Source: Streptobacillus moniliformis DSM 12112
Lineage (GTDB): Bacteria > Fusobacteriota > Fusobacteriia > Fusobacteriales > Leptotrichiaceae
Reading direction: 5' to 3'
DNA: 64,000 bases
Assembly: GCF_000024565.1 (NCBI RefSeq)
Contig: NC_013515.1
Coordinates: forward strand, 1,036,497 to 1,100,496
The position numbers and the translations under genes were made by a program. This document shows, in pieces, positions 16,791-26,887 of the stretch. A model generated the notes under the pieces. That model ran no database searches and was not told the DNA's origin. It saw only the letters and a list, made by a program, of their open reading frames with translations. Numbering within the stretch: position 1 is the first letter of the stretch; the number at the start of each line of letters is the position of its first letter.

Positions 16791-18998
16791 ATGAGTATAT
16801 TAGATAACTTAAATACAGAGCAAAGGCAAGCTGCAAAGTTAGTAGAAGGTCAAACTTTAATATTAGCTGGTGCAGGAAGTGGAAAAACAAGAACATTAAC
16901 ATTTAAAATTGCATATATGATAAAAGAAAAAAATATTAATCCTAGAAATATCCTAGCATTAACATTTACCAATAAGGCTGCAAAAGAAATGAAAGAAAGA
17001 GTTGAAACATTAGTTGGTGATAATAATGAGATATTAATCTCCACTTTTCACTCTTTTGCAGTAAGATTATTAAGAACATATTCAGAAAGAATAGGATATA
17101 CAAATAATTTTAATATATATGATAATAACGATCAAAAATCTATAATAAAAAAGATTTTAAAAAGCCAAGGACTTGATAAGAAATATAAGGAAAGTCAAAT
17201 TATTTCAAAAATTAGTAGACTTAAAGAATTAGGATTAAACTACACTAATCTTGGTCAAGAATTAGATATGAACCTACCTTTTAACAGAGAATTTAAGGAA
17301 ATATTTAGAGAATATCAAGAAAAACTTGAAAAAAGCAATGCAATGGATTTTTCTGATTTATTAGTTAATGCAAAAGCATTACTTGATGATGAATATGTTT
17401 TAGATAAAATACAAAATAGATATATATATATATTGATAGATGAGTATCAAGATACTAATGAAATACAATATCAAATTGTAAAGAAAATTGCTAAAAAGTA
17501 TAAGAATATCTGTGTAGTTGGAGATGAAGATCAAAGTATTTATGCATTTAGAGGAGCTAATATCCGTAATATATTGAACTTTGAAAAAGATTATCCAAAT
17601 GCAAACACTATTAAACTTGAACAAAACTATAGATCAACTCAAACTATCTTAGATGCTGCTAATTCTGTAATAAGAAATAATAAGTCGTCTAAAGGGAAAA
17701 AATTATGGTCAGATAATAATAAAGGTGAAAAAATTGGTATTTATACTGCTATAAATGTTGAAGATGAAGCAACCTTTATATCTGATAAAATAAATGAATT
17801 AAAAATTAGAAAAGATAAAAAATACAAAGATTTTACTATACTATATAGAACAAATGCTCAATCAAGAGCAATAGAAGAAAGTCTTATACAAAATAAGATA
17901 CCATATAAGATATATGGAGGATTAAGATTCTTTGATAGAAAAGAAATTAAAGATTTAATTTCATACTTACTATTAATAAACAATCCTAAAGATGATTTAA
18001 GTTTTGAAAGAGTAATAAACTTCCCTAAAAGATCTATAGGACCTAAAACTATTGAAGTTTTAACCCATATTGCAACAAAAAATCAAACATCTCTTTTTGA
18101 TGCAATATTACAAGTTGAAAATGAAATTTCAAGTAGTGCCATTAAAAAACTTTTATCTTTTAGAGATTTAATAAATAAATATATTATTGCAAAAGAAGAT
18201 ATGACAACCTCTGAAATATTAAAAGACTTAATGGATGATATAGACTATAACTCAGCTCTTGATAGTTATGATAACAAAGAAAACAGAATAGAAAATATAC
18301 AAGAATTAATAAACTCAATAGCAACCATAGAAGAAGAAACAGGATTTTTATCACTTCCAGAATATTTAGAAAATGTAGCTCTAAATTCTCCTTCAGATAA
18401 TTTAGTTGAAGAAGAAAATTTCGTTAAATTAATGACTATACACGCTTCAAAAGGTCTTGAATTTAATACCGTATTTTTAGTAGGTGTTGAAGAAGGATTA
18501 TTCCCTAATGAAGATAGTAATTTTATGGAAGATGAACTTGAAGAAGAAAGAAGAATCTTCTATGTTGCCATAACTCGTGCTGAAGAAGAACTATACATTA
18601 CACATTCGCTTGAAAGAAAAACATGGGGAGCTATGACTAATTACTTTGTTAAACCTTCAAGATTTATAGGTGAAATACAAAAAGATCTTAAAATGGAAAT
18701 ATTTAATCCAAATAATCGAGAACCTAAATTTAATAATGATAATGAAGTGGTAAGATTTGTTAATCCTAATAAAAAATCTATAGAAAACTTTAACCCATTT
18801 AAGTTTATTAATAATTCTAAAATGATAACTCCAAAAGTAGATACATCATTTAAAATAGGTGAAAAAGTTAAACATAGCGAATATGGAAAAGGTATAATTA
18901 AAGAAATTACACCTAAATCAATAACTGTTAATTTCTCTATAGGTTCAAAAAAAATAGCTCTTAAATTTGCAGAAACATTTTTAGAAAGGATAGAATAA
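16791..18998 (+). CDS. pcrA: ATP-dependent DNA helicase PcrA/UvrD
   Basis: Superfamily 1A 3'-5' helicase for nucleotide-excision repair and removal of recombination or replication blocks. All motifs are visible: Walker A AGAGSGKTRTLTFKIAYM (about residue 26), motif Ia ALTFTNKAAKEMKER, motif II LIDEYQDTNEIQY, motif III GDEDQSIYAFRGA, motif IV EQNYRST, motif V TIHASKGLEF and motif VI FYVAITRAEEELYI. The C-terminal Tudor-like domain contains GEKVKHSEYGKGIIKEI. 735 residues, full length. RBS GGGAG. Its TAA overlaps the next ATG by one base. Confidence 0.97.
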   Translation: MSILDNLNTEQRQAAKLVEGQTLILAGAGSGKTRTLTFKIAYMIKEKNINPRNILALTFTNKAAKEMKERVETLVGDNNEILISTFHSFAVRLLRTYSERIGYTNNFNIYDNNDQKSIIKKILKSQGLDKKYKESQIISKISRLKELGLNYTNLGQELDMNLPFNREFKEIFREYQEKLEKSNAMDFSDLLVNAKALLDDEYVLDKIQNRYIYILIDEYQDTNEIQYQIVKKIAKKYKNICVVGDEDQSIYAFRGANIRNILNFEKDYPNANTIKLEQNYRSTQTILDAANSVIRNNKSSKGKKLWSDNNKGEKIGIYTAINVEDEATFISDKINELKIRKDKKYKDFTILYRTNAQSRAIEESLIQNKIPYKIYGGLRFFDRKEIKDLISYLLLINNPKDDLSFERVINFPKRSIGPKTIEVLTHIATKNQTSLFDAILQVENEISSSAIKKLLSFRDLINKYIIAKEDMTTSEILKDLMDDIDYNSALDSYDNKENRIENIQELINSIATIEEETGFLSLPEYLENVALNSPSDNLVEEENFVKLMTIHASKGLEFNTVFLVGVEEGLFPNEDSNFMEDELEEERRIFYVAITRAEEELYITHSLERKTWGAMTNYFVKPSRFIGEIQKDLKMEIFNPNNREPKFNNDNEVVRFVNPNKKSIENFNPFKFINNSKMITPKVDTSFKIGEKVKHSEYGKGIIKEITPKSITVNFSIGSKKIALKFAETFLERIE

Positions 18999-19558
18999 TG
19001 AAAAAAATATTATTAATGGTTACAATGTTTTTCTCATTTAATGTTTATTCATATAATTTTGATAACTATCATTGGTATACATTTAAACATGTTAGTAAAA
19101 ATATACCAAAATTAAAACCATTTGATATTATTGTATTAAGTAAAGGAAGCGATATTACTCAACAATTTGGACACTTATTTATACTTAATAGAGATAAAAA
19201 ATTAGTAGAAATTAAAGGTTTAGAAGACTATTTTTCAGATAATCCTATATATTCATTTTCACATATAGAAAATAGAAAAATATCTGTTTTAAGATACAAG
19301 AAAATGACTAGTGAACTTGAAGATGAAATAGATAGAATACTTCCTAAATACTATAACAAAAAATATAATATATTTGTAGGTAATGATCCTGATAACCTAT
19401 ATGCATATTGTTCAAATTTTGTATTTAATATATTTCTTGAAGCAAGCAGAAATTTAAATATAGATGAAATTGAATTAGTAAAGAATAAATATCCTATACT
19501 ACCTTTCAATTTCCTTGATAGCAAAGAATTAGAAAATATATATTTAGGAGAAGAATAA
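18998..19558 (+). CDS. Secreted YiiX/C92-like permuted papain-fold hydrolase
   Basis: 186 residues with a signal peptide (MKKILLMVTMFFSFNVYSYN). The circularly permuted NlpC/P60-papain pattern is present: an early strand PFDIIVLSKGSD, then the His in TQQFGHLFILNRD, and a later nucleophile-type Cys in LYAYCSNFVFNIFLEA. Such YiiX-like proteins are thought to cleave amide or acyl bonds; the substrate is unknown. It is translationally coupled to pcrA and followed after one base by a DUF4300 lipoprotein. The fold call rests on motif spacing only. Confidence 0.7.
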   Translation: MKKILLMVTMFFSFNVYSYNFDNYHWYTFKHVSKNIPKLKPFDIIVLSKGSDITQQFGHLFILNRDKKLVEIKGLEDYFSDNPIYSFSHIENRKISVLRYKKMTSELEDEIDRILPKYYNKKYNIFVGNDPDNLYAYCSNFVFNIFLEASRNLNIDEIELVKNKYPILPFNFLDSKELENIYLGEE

Positions 19559-19559
19559 A

Positions 19560-20429
19560 ATGAAAAAAATATTAGTTATTTTTATTACACTTATTACCCT
19601 ATTTTCTTGTAATAAGTCGGTAAATAAAGATAAAATCATGTATAGTAATTTATCTGGAGAAATATCTCAAAGATTTATAAAAGATATATTACTTAAAAAT
19701 GGTATAAAAGAAGATAATGTTAATTCTTTTTTAAGCCAAGTTAATTTATTTAATAAGGCAGTTGAAAGTAAAGATTTAATTGATGAGTTTAAGGAAATAG
19801 ATGATCCTACAAAAATTGAATACAATATTGAGTATATAATAGATAAGTTTAAAGAAAAATATCCAAATTTTGAAGGTTGTAATTGTAGAATTACATCATT
19901 TACATTAATAGATGATATAATAAACATCGAAAATACTTCAAATATAAATGGAAGTTCAGATTTTCTTTTCCTTGATAAAGATAGTTTAGAAAATATACCT
20001 TTAGATTTAAATATAGAAAAAGATAAATTTTTAACACTTTATACTGATATACCTACTGAATTAACTAAGGATTATAATATACATCTAAAAAATATACAAA
20101 ATGAATGGAAAAATAGGAAAATATCATTTAAAGATTCAAATGTTAGTATGATTTCTGTATTTTTACATAGTGATTTAGATGAACCAAGCATGTTATTTAT
20201 TGGTCATATAGGTATACTTATAAAAAATGAGGGTAAATTCATATTCATAGAAAAATTATCATTCCAAGACCCATATCAAGTATTTATATTTAATAACAAA
20301 ATTGAGCTTAATGATTATTTAATGACACATTATGATAAATCATTTGATCAACCTACAGCTCATACAATATTACTTGAAAATGATAAGTTATTAGAAACTT
20401 ATAAAATAAAAGAAAATGTTCAAAAATAG
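19560..20429 (+). CDS. DUF4300-family lipoprotein
   Basis: 289 residues with a lipoprotein signal ending in LITLFSCNKS (lipobox LFSC). The body matches the pattern I associate with DUF4300: YSNLSGE near the mature start, NCRITSFTLIDD in the middle, and the C-terminal signature GHIGILIKNEGKFIFIEKL followed by FQDPYQVFIF and ELNDYLM. It also carries a conserved-looking Cys, so a papain-like hydrolase is conceivable, but function is unknown. It ends the sppA-pcrA-YiiX-like run at a bidirectional terminator. Confidence 0.75.
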   Translation: MKKILVIFITLITLFSCNKSVNKDKIMYSNLSGEISQRFIKDILLKNGIKEDNVNSFLSQVNLFNKAVESKDLIDEFKEIDDPTKIEYNIEYIIDKFKEKYPNFEGCNCRITSFTLIDDIINIENTSNINGSSDFLFLDKDSLENIPLDLNIEKDKFLTLYTDIPTELTKDYNIHLKNIQNEWKNRKISFKDSNVSMISVFLHSDLDEPSMLFIGHIGILIKNEGKFIFIEKLSFQDPYQVFIFNNKIELNDYLMTHYDKSFDQPTAHTILLENDKLLETYKIKENVQK

Positions 20430-20434
20430 AAAAA

Positions 20435-20464
20435 CCTGCTTTGTTTTAAAGCAGGCTTTTATTT
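20435..20464. terminator. Bidirectional rho-independent terminator between the DUF4300 gene and eno
   Basis: Stem CCTGCTTT / AAAGCAGG with a GTTTT loop (20435-20455). A T-run follows on the plus strand (cttttatttt) and TTTTTC on the minus strand. It serves two convergent transcription units. Confidence 0.9.
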
Positions 20465-20467
20465 TAT

Positions 20468-21799
<1,332 letters not shown>

Positions 21800-21802
21800 T
21801 TA

Positions 21803-21831
21803 ATTATATCACAGTCAAGATAAAAAAACAA
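21803..21831 (-). promoter_or_regulatory. Promoter of eno
   Basis: On the minus strand: TTGTTT (21826-21831), a 17-base spacer, TATAAT (21803-21808), followed by a GGAGG ribosome site before the ATG. Confidence 0.6.
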
Positions 21832-21834
21832 GTA

Positions 21835-21861
21835 AATAATACATATATAGAAAGATAAACT
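21835..21861. repeat. 27-bp direct repeat, left copy
   Basis: AATAATACATATATAGAAAG followed by ATAAACT. It matches 22767-22793 with a single A/C difference. The two copies flank the decayed insertion sequence. Confidence 0.85.
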
Positions 21862-21896
21862 CTTAATTGTCAATACATATGTTACATAATAAGAAA

Positions 21897-22016
21897 TAAA
21901 TTTAATATAAGTTAGAGTTATTTAATTGTCTAAGTGTTTAATTAAGTGTTTAGTTTAGTTAAGTGTTGTTTAATGTTTAGTGTTTAATTGATTGTTAGAG
22001 TGTGTGAAGTGAGATT
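21897..22016 (+). repeat. C-poor degenerate GTTTAATTAAGTGT repeats
   Basis: About 120 bases almost devoid of C on the plus strand, with recurring units such as taagtgtttaattaagtgtt and tagtgtttaattg. There is no open frame. It lies at the 3' side of the transposase remnant, next to a hairpin at 22018-22045. Confidence 0.5.
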
Positions 22017-22017
22017 G

Positions 22018-22045
22018 GGGCAAATTTGGCTTTTTTTGCCCTTTT
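22018..22045 (+). terminator. Hairpin with T-run at the end of the transposase remnant
   Basis: GGGCAAA (22018-22024) / TTTGCCC (22035-22041) with a 10-base loop, followed by TTTT on the plus strand. It could block outside read-through into the element antisense to the transposase, a common IS end feature. The stem is modest. Confidence 0.45.
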
Positions 22046-22051
22046 AAGCCT

Positions 22052-22666
22052 CTATTCCCTCACAACCTCATTTGGACTCTTAAAATTAAGCACTGTCTTT
22101 GCCCTATTATTATACAGCCTTTCATGCCTTTTAACATTTTCTATTAATTCTTCCTCGCTCCTAAATTCTTTCCTACTATACAATATCTTTCCATCTTCCC
22201 TATCCGTTACATCTTTATCATTTACAAACTCATATCCATTATCTACCTGTATAGTCTCTATCTTAAAGCCTATAGCCCTTTCTAACTCCTTAATGTACTT
22301 TGATGTCTCATATGTACTCTTTCCCTTTACAACCTTTAATACCCTCTTCCTACTATACTCATCTATAGCAGTTATCTGATAATATCTAATCCCCTTTGAT
22401 CCTACACATACTACCAAAGCTTCTATTATACCCCTTATTCTTACAACTAACATATACTTGGGCTAATCCATAACTTCCATGTTTTTTTAACATATTCTTT
22501 ATTAGTATTAATTCTTCTTCTGTATGGGCATTTGGGCTTGTATGGGGCTTTCTTGAACCTATTGTCTATTTGTATGATAACGCCTTGCTGCTTTAGTTAC
22601 TCCATTTTTTATTGCATATTCACATAATCTATGGCGAAATTTCATTTCTTCTGTTATAATACTCAT
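22052..22666 (-). pseudogene. IS481-like transposase, frameshifted and internally deleted
   Basis: On the minus strand an ATG at 22666 with an AAGGAG ribosome site opens ITEEMKFRHRLCEYAIKNG then VTKAARRYHTNRQ, the N-terminal helix-turn-helix of IS481-type transposases, and ends in a stop. Another frame then gives SRKPHTSPNAHTEEELILIK and HGSYGLAQVYVSCKNKGYNR. The last 133-codon frame holds the DDE core pieces ITAIDEYSRKRVLKVV and IQVDNGYEFVND and the tail NNRAKTVLNFKSPNEVV. At least two frame breaks plus deletions make it non-functional. Confidence 0.85.
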
Positions 22667-22766
22667 GAGAGATACTCCTTTGATTGTTTTAGTTTTTGTC
22701 AAACTCTATTATATCAAATGTATCTCTCTTTTTTTATTTTTTGTTACATATGTTTTATCACATTAC

Positions 22767-22793
22767 AATAATACATCTATAGAAAGATAAACT
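22767..22793. repeat. 27-bp direct repeat, right copy
   Basis: Matches 21835-21861 with one mismatch. It contains the stop codon and last codons of mupG (minus strand), so the left copy looks like a duplicated gene end. Confidence 0.85.
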
Positions 22794-23793
22794 TTTTGTA
22801 CTTCTTAATATATTTTAAAAGCTCTAAATCTTCATAAATAACTTTAGTAAGTTTATCTCTTTTTTCATCAATTCCTAATTTCCTTAAAGCTATTTCTAAT
22901 TCACCAGAATATCTTTTATACTTTTCATTACTAATTAATATATCTCCAATTTCTATTTCTTCTCCACTAATTAATTCATTTCTATCTATATTTTCAAAGA
23001 TATATTTTTCAAAATCTTTTCTATTATTAACCATATTTCTAATTACATAATCTGATGAATCTCTTCTATCTTCAAAAATCTTATTAATCAAACTTTTCTT
23101 TATAATCCTAAGTGGAATTATTCCTTTTGTTAAATATTCTAATTCCCTATAATTTTCATCTTTTAAATCAATATCTCCAACCAAGACAACATCTGTCCCA
23201 TTATCAAATAATTCTAATGCTGAAATTAATGCTCTTTTATCTCTATGTTCTTCCATAGTTGGCAATCCTTCAAAAACTGGACCTCTTTTCTCATCTCCAG
23301 AAATAAAAGCCATATTTAATATTCCATAATCAGAATATTTCTTATTTTGTCTTCTTAAAAATTCTAAAGATATTCCAGTATATTTTTTAGGATAAAAATT
23401 ATGTAAGCTTAAAATATTAGTAAAATCAACTTTTTTTAATTTCATATATTCTAAATCTTTTTCATTTAAAACACTAGAATTTAAAACAATCTTATTATTT
23501 TTACTAAATTCTATAATTTCATCTAATGTATATCCATCATCTATTCTATAATAAACATTATCATTTGTTTTAAGTATATCTTTACTATTTCCATTAATAT
23601 CTACTATTAACTTCAAATTATTTTCTAAACATAATTTAATAATTTCATTTATTTGTTTTCCCTTATCTACATCTTCTTCCTGAACATTTAAAGATGTAAA
23701 AACAAATTCTGCTCCATATTTTTTAGCTTTTAAGATAATATGTTTATTCTTTTCAAGTTCTGTAGAAAGATATATTGAAAATCCTATTTTCAT
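22777..23793 (-). CDS. mupG: 6-phospho-N-acetylmuramidase MupG (DUF871 family)
   Basis: Cytoplasmic glycosidase that in Staphylococcus cleaves MurNAc-6-phosphate-GlcNAc disaccharides delivered by MurP. 338 residues with the DUF871 two-domain look: a TIM-barrel part starting MKIGFSIYLSTELEKNKHII, with FVFTSLNVQEED, DINGNS, LHNFYPKKYTGIS and EEHRDKRALISALELFDNG. A small C-terminal barrel begins near RDSSDYVIRNM. It is last in the MurNAc operon. Its stop codon lies within a direct repeat bordering the IS remnant; the reading frame is intact. Confidence 0.88.
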   Translation of the reverse strand: MKIGFSIYLSTELEKNKHIILKAKKYGAEFVFTSLNVQEEDVDKGKQINEIIKLCLENNLKLIVDINGNSKDILKTNDNVYYRIDDGYTLDEIIEFSKNNKIVLNSSVLNEKDLEYMKLKKVDFTNILSLHNFYPKKYTGISLEFLRRQNKKYSDYGILNMAFISGDEKRGPVFEGLPTMEEHRDKRALISALELFDNGTDVVLVGDIDLKDENYRELEYLTKGIIPLRIIKKSLINKIFEDRRDSSDYVIRNMVNNRKDFEKYIFENIDRNELISGEEIEIGDILISNEKYKRYSGELEIALRKLGIDEKRDKLTKVIYEDLELLKYIKKYKKFIFL

Positions 23794-23813
23794 ATATTTA
23801 TTTCCATTTCTTT

Positions 23814-24599
23814 TTATTTATTAAAATTTTCTACAAAAAATAAGGTCTGATATTTAATTGAATTTGACCAATATGCCCAAGTATGTGCACCAGCTCTTTC
23901 TATATAATCATGATTAATATTTAAAGATAATAATTTTTGATGTACCTTTCTATTACTTTCAATAAAGAAATCATCTACACCACAATCAAATATTATATTA
24001 GTTTTTGTAAATAATAATTTATGTACTAATGAATCTATATTGTATTCTTCCCAATTAGAATTAATAACTTTAGAAATTCCCCAATTACCTTTAAAATCTT
24101 CAGGAATTAATCCACCACTCATACTCCCTATATTTCCAAATATATTAACATTATTAATTCCTATAAAAAAAGCTCCATAACCACCCATACTTAATCCAGT
24201 TATAGCTCTATTTTTAGCCTCTTTAATAGTTGAATATTTATTATCTATATTTTCTACTAATTCTTTTGAAATAAAAGTTGAATATTTTGATTTTTTAATA
24301 ACTTCTGAATCAACATACCAACTATCATAATTCCCATCTGGTGATATGAATATAACATTATATTTATCTGAAAGTTCACCTATAGGTGTTTTTTCAGGAA
24401 AATTTTTATTATTCCCTGACCAACCATGTAAAGTGTAAATTACGGAATATTTCTTATCATTACTATATCCATCGGGTAATATTACTGTAACTGGTATCAT
24501 TTTATTCATTGATTTTGAAAAAATTTTAATATCTTCCCTTTTAAATGAATATGTAAATGTTGTAATAAATGTCAAAAATATTAATAAGTATTTTTTCAT
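23814..24599 (-). CDS. Secreted alpha/beta-hydrolase esterase (esterase-D/PF00756 type)
   Basis: 261 residues with a signal peptide (MKKYLLIFLTFITTFTYSF). Hallmarks are SVIYTLHGWSGNNKNF (oxyanion region), the nucleophile elbow AITGLSMGGYGAFF, an acid residue around DCGVDDFFIESN and the catalytic His in RAGAHTWAYW. It starts at ATG 24599 with AGGAG upstream, inside the MurNAc operon between murP and mupG. Position suggests action on periplasmic or external muropeptides (for example O-acetyl esters), but the family also contains unrelated carboxylesterases; the specific role is inference. Confidence 0.8.
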   Translation of the reverse strand: MKKYLLIFLTFITTFTYSFKREDIKIFSKSMNKMIPVTVILPDGYSNDKKYSVIYTLHGWSGNNKNFPEKTPIGELSDKYNVIFISPDGNYDSWYVDSEVIKKSKYSTFISKELVENIDNKYSTIKEAKNRAITGLSMGGYGAFFIGINNVNIFGNIGSMSGGLIPEDFKGNWGISKVINSNWEEYNIDSLVHKLLFTKTNIIFDCGVDDFFIESNRKVHQKLLSLNINHDYIERAGAHTWAYWSNSIKYQTLFFVENFNK

Positions 24600-24618
24600 A
24601 TTACTTCTCCTAAATATA

Positions 24619-26025
24619 CTATTTGCCATAAATGCTCTCTATTCTTTCTTCATCTACCCCAAATAAATATGTTAATACAAATCCACCTATATATGCTCCT
24701 AACATAGCTATTAAATATAGGTGCCATGTACCTGGTTTAACTATTAATAATCCGAATAATCCAGATACACCTTGAGTTATTGTACCAATTTTAAATAATG
24801 ATGCAAGTAATCCACCAAATCCAGCTCCTAAACATGCTGTTATAAATGGTTTTCCTAAAGGTAAAGTAACTGCATACATTAACGGTTCTCCTATACCTAA
24901 AATTCCAACTGGAAGTGCATCTCTTGTAAGAGTTTTAAGTTTCTTATTTTTAGTTTTAAAGTAAATTGCAAGCCCCGCTCCAACTTGTCCTCCTCCTGCC
25001 ATCATTAATATAGGTAATAAGTAATTAATTCCTTGAGTAGGACCTTCAGGGCTATTTAATAATACATGTATAGGTGCTAATGCTTGATGAAGACCAACAG
25101 AAACTAAAGGTAAAAATCCAGCTGATAAAATATATCCACCTGCTATACCAAATTTATTATATACTACATCAAGTATTACAAATATTTCTTTAGTAACATA
25201 ATTTCCTAATGGTTGTATTAAAAATATTGCAATAAACACACTTATAAGTAAAGTGAATAAAGGTGTAAAGAATGTATCAAGAATTGTTGGCATAACTTTT
25301 CTAATACCTCTTTCAATTTTAGCAACTATAATACCCATAAATAATGAAGCAAGTAATCCTCCTATACTAGGTGTAAAAGATTTATTAATTATAGGTAGAT
25401 TTAAAGGCATATCATTAACTTTTGAAAGTAATGGATGAGCTGCATTTCCAACAAATAAAGCTCCAATAATTCCACCTAAAATAGGTGTCCCACCAAATTC
25501 TTTAGCTGTATTCATACCTACATAAATAGCTAAATAAGTGAACATACCAAAACCTATTGTTTTAATTGCTGCAAACCACCACTGTCCAACAAATGCTCCC
25601 TTAGTAGTTATATTTATAACATTAGTTAATCCTAAAATTAATCCAGCTGATATTATACCTGGCAATAAAGGTACAAAAACATTAGCAATTTTTTGTAAAA
25701 ATTGTTGTATTTTACCATTATGTTTAGATTTATTAATTTTTTTATTCTCATCTGCAACATCTTTAGCTCCAAAAGATCCCAAAGATATTCCTGTTAATTT
25801 AGTAAATTCTTCTCCTATCAAATTAACTTTTCCAGGTCCTAAAACAATTTGAATAGTTTCAGCTTCAACAACACCTAAAACTCCTTCAATTTTTTTAATA
25901 GCTTCAACATCAACTGATTCTTTAATTCCTACTCTTAACCTAGTCATACATACTGAATTACTTAAAATATTTTCTTTTCCTCCAAGAGCATTAAAAATTT
26001 CCTCTGAAATCTTCCTTGCATTCAT
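24619..26025 (-). CDS. murP: PTS N-acetylmuramic acid transporter, EIIBC component MurP
   Basis: About 468 residues. The N-terminal EIIB domain has its phosphorylation Cys in NSVCMTRLRVGIKE (about residue 25), with IEGVLGVVEAETIQIVLGPG after it. A linker precedes a roughly ten-segment EIIC domain of the glucose superfamily (FVPLLPGIISAGLILGLTN; GEPLMYAVTLPLGKPF). No EIIA domain is fused, as in known MurP. The ATG at 26025 has GGAG 8 bases upstream. Linkage to murQ, murR and mupG makes MurNAc (or MurNAc-GlcNAc) the likely substrate. Confidence 0.9.
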   Translation of the reverse strand: MNARKISEEIFNALGGKENILSNSVCMTRLRVGIKESVDVEAIKKIEGVLGVVEAETIQIVLGPGKVNLIGEEFTKLTGISLGSFGAKDVADENKKINKSKHNGKIQQFLQKIANVFVPLLPGIISAGLILGLTNVINITTKGAFVGQWWFAAIKTIGFGMFTYLAIYVGMNTAKEFGGTPILGGIIGALFVGNAAHPLLSKVNDMPLNLPIINKSFTPSIGGLLASLFMGIIVAKIERGIRKVMPTILDTFFTPLFTLLISVFIAIFLIQPLGNYVTKEIFVILDVVYNKFGIAGGYILSAGFLPLVSVGLHQALAPIHVLLNSPEGPTQGINYLLPILMMAGGGQVGAGLAIYFKTKNKKLKTLTRDALPVGILGIGEPLMYAVTLPLGKPFITACLGAGFGGLLASLFKIGTITQGVSGLFGLLIVKPGTWHLYLIAMLGAYIGGFVLTYLFGVDEERIESIYGK

Positions 26026-26041
26026 AAACCTCACTCCAATC

Positions 26042-26887
26042 TTATTTTTCTTTTACTTTATCTATCTGCGTTTCATTAATTTTAACACTCACCTCATCAA
26101 AATTCATATTTGAATATTTTAAATATATTACATCAATTAGATTTAACATAGAAATTCTTGAATAAATAGCTGCACTTCTTTTTAATGATTCTTTTGAAGT
26201 TACATATAGGTTGTGATTTGCATTTGAAGCAACTTTATTACTACCATACATAGTTATAGAAACAGTTTCTATTCCTTTATTTCTAAGTACTTCACTTATT
26301 TTTATGATATCTTCTGTCATTCCAGAATATGAAATAATAATAGCAAGATTATCATCAGTACTATTTACAGCTTGTATATATTGTAAATCAAATGGTCCAA
26401 AAGCATTACAAACTTTTCCAATTCTCATAAACTTGTATTGTGCATCTAAACATACTATATGTGATGCCCCAATTCCATAAAAATCTATTACTTTTTTCTT
26501 TTTAATCAATTTTACTACTTTATCTATAATATCAGGATCTTGTAATAATTTTGTTTCTTTTAAAGAACTAATACTAAGCTTATTTAATTTTTCAATTATC
26601 ATTCTTGTATCATTGTTTCTTTCTATATCAGAATTTACAAATTCTAATTTTTGTTGTTCTAAATTAGCTAATTCTTCAATTAAATCTATTTTAAATTCTT
26701 GGAATCCACGTAATCCTATTTTTTTACAAGTTCTAGTAACAGCTGAAACACTAGTAAATGTTTCTTTTGCAATTTTTCTAGCATCTATCTTTTTTATATT
26801 CTTATAATTATTCATCAAAAATTTCGCTATATCTTTCTCACTTGATGTAAAATCATTATTCTCTCTAAGTTTAACTAATATACTCAT
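26042..26887 (-). CDS. murR: RpiR/MurR-family transcriptional regulator
   Basis: 281 residues. An N-terminal helix-turn-helix (DARKIAKETFTSVSAVTRTC then KKIGLRGFQEFKIDL) precedes a C-terminal SIS sugar-phosphate-binding domain (IDFYGIGASHIVCLDAQYKF; IISYSGMTEDIIKISEVL). RpiR-type MurR proteins sense MurNAc-6-phosphate. It overlaps murQ by 17 bases and is followed by murP. A 16-bp palindrome at the operon promoter is a candidate operator. Confidence 0.9.
   Translation of the reverse strand: MSILVKLRENNDFTSSEKDIAKFLMNNYKNIKKIDARKIAKETFTSVSAVTRTCKKIGLRGFQEFKIDLIEELANLEQQKLEFVNSDIERNNDTRMIIEKLNKLSISSLKETKLLQDPDIIDKVVKLIKKKKVIDFYGIGASHIVCLDAQYKFMRIGKVCNAFGPFDLQYIQAVNSTDDNLAIIISYSGMTEDIIKISEVLRNKGIETVSITMYGSNKVASNANHNLYVTSKESLKRSAAIYSRISMLNLIDVIYLKYSNMNFDEVSVKINETQIDKVKEK

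Larger units (their letters stand above)
21862..22766 (-). mobile_element. Decayed IS481-family insertion sequence
   Basis: The roughly 0.9-kb stretch between the two 27-bp repeats contains only a broken transposase (22052-22666) and non-coding ends. Both ends carry a related motif in inverted arrangement (acatatgttaca at 21874 onward; acatatgtaaca on the minus strand near 22741-22752), which may be the remains of the terminal inverted repeats. Exact ends cannot be fixed by eye. Confidence 0.6.
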
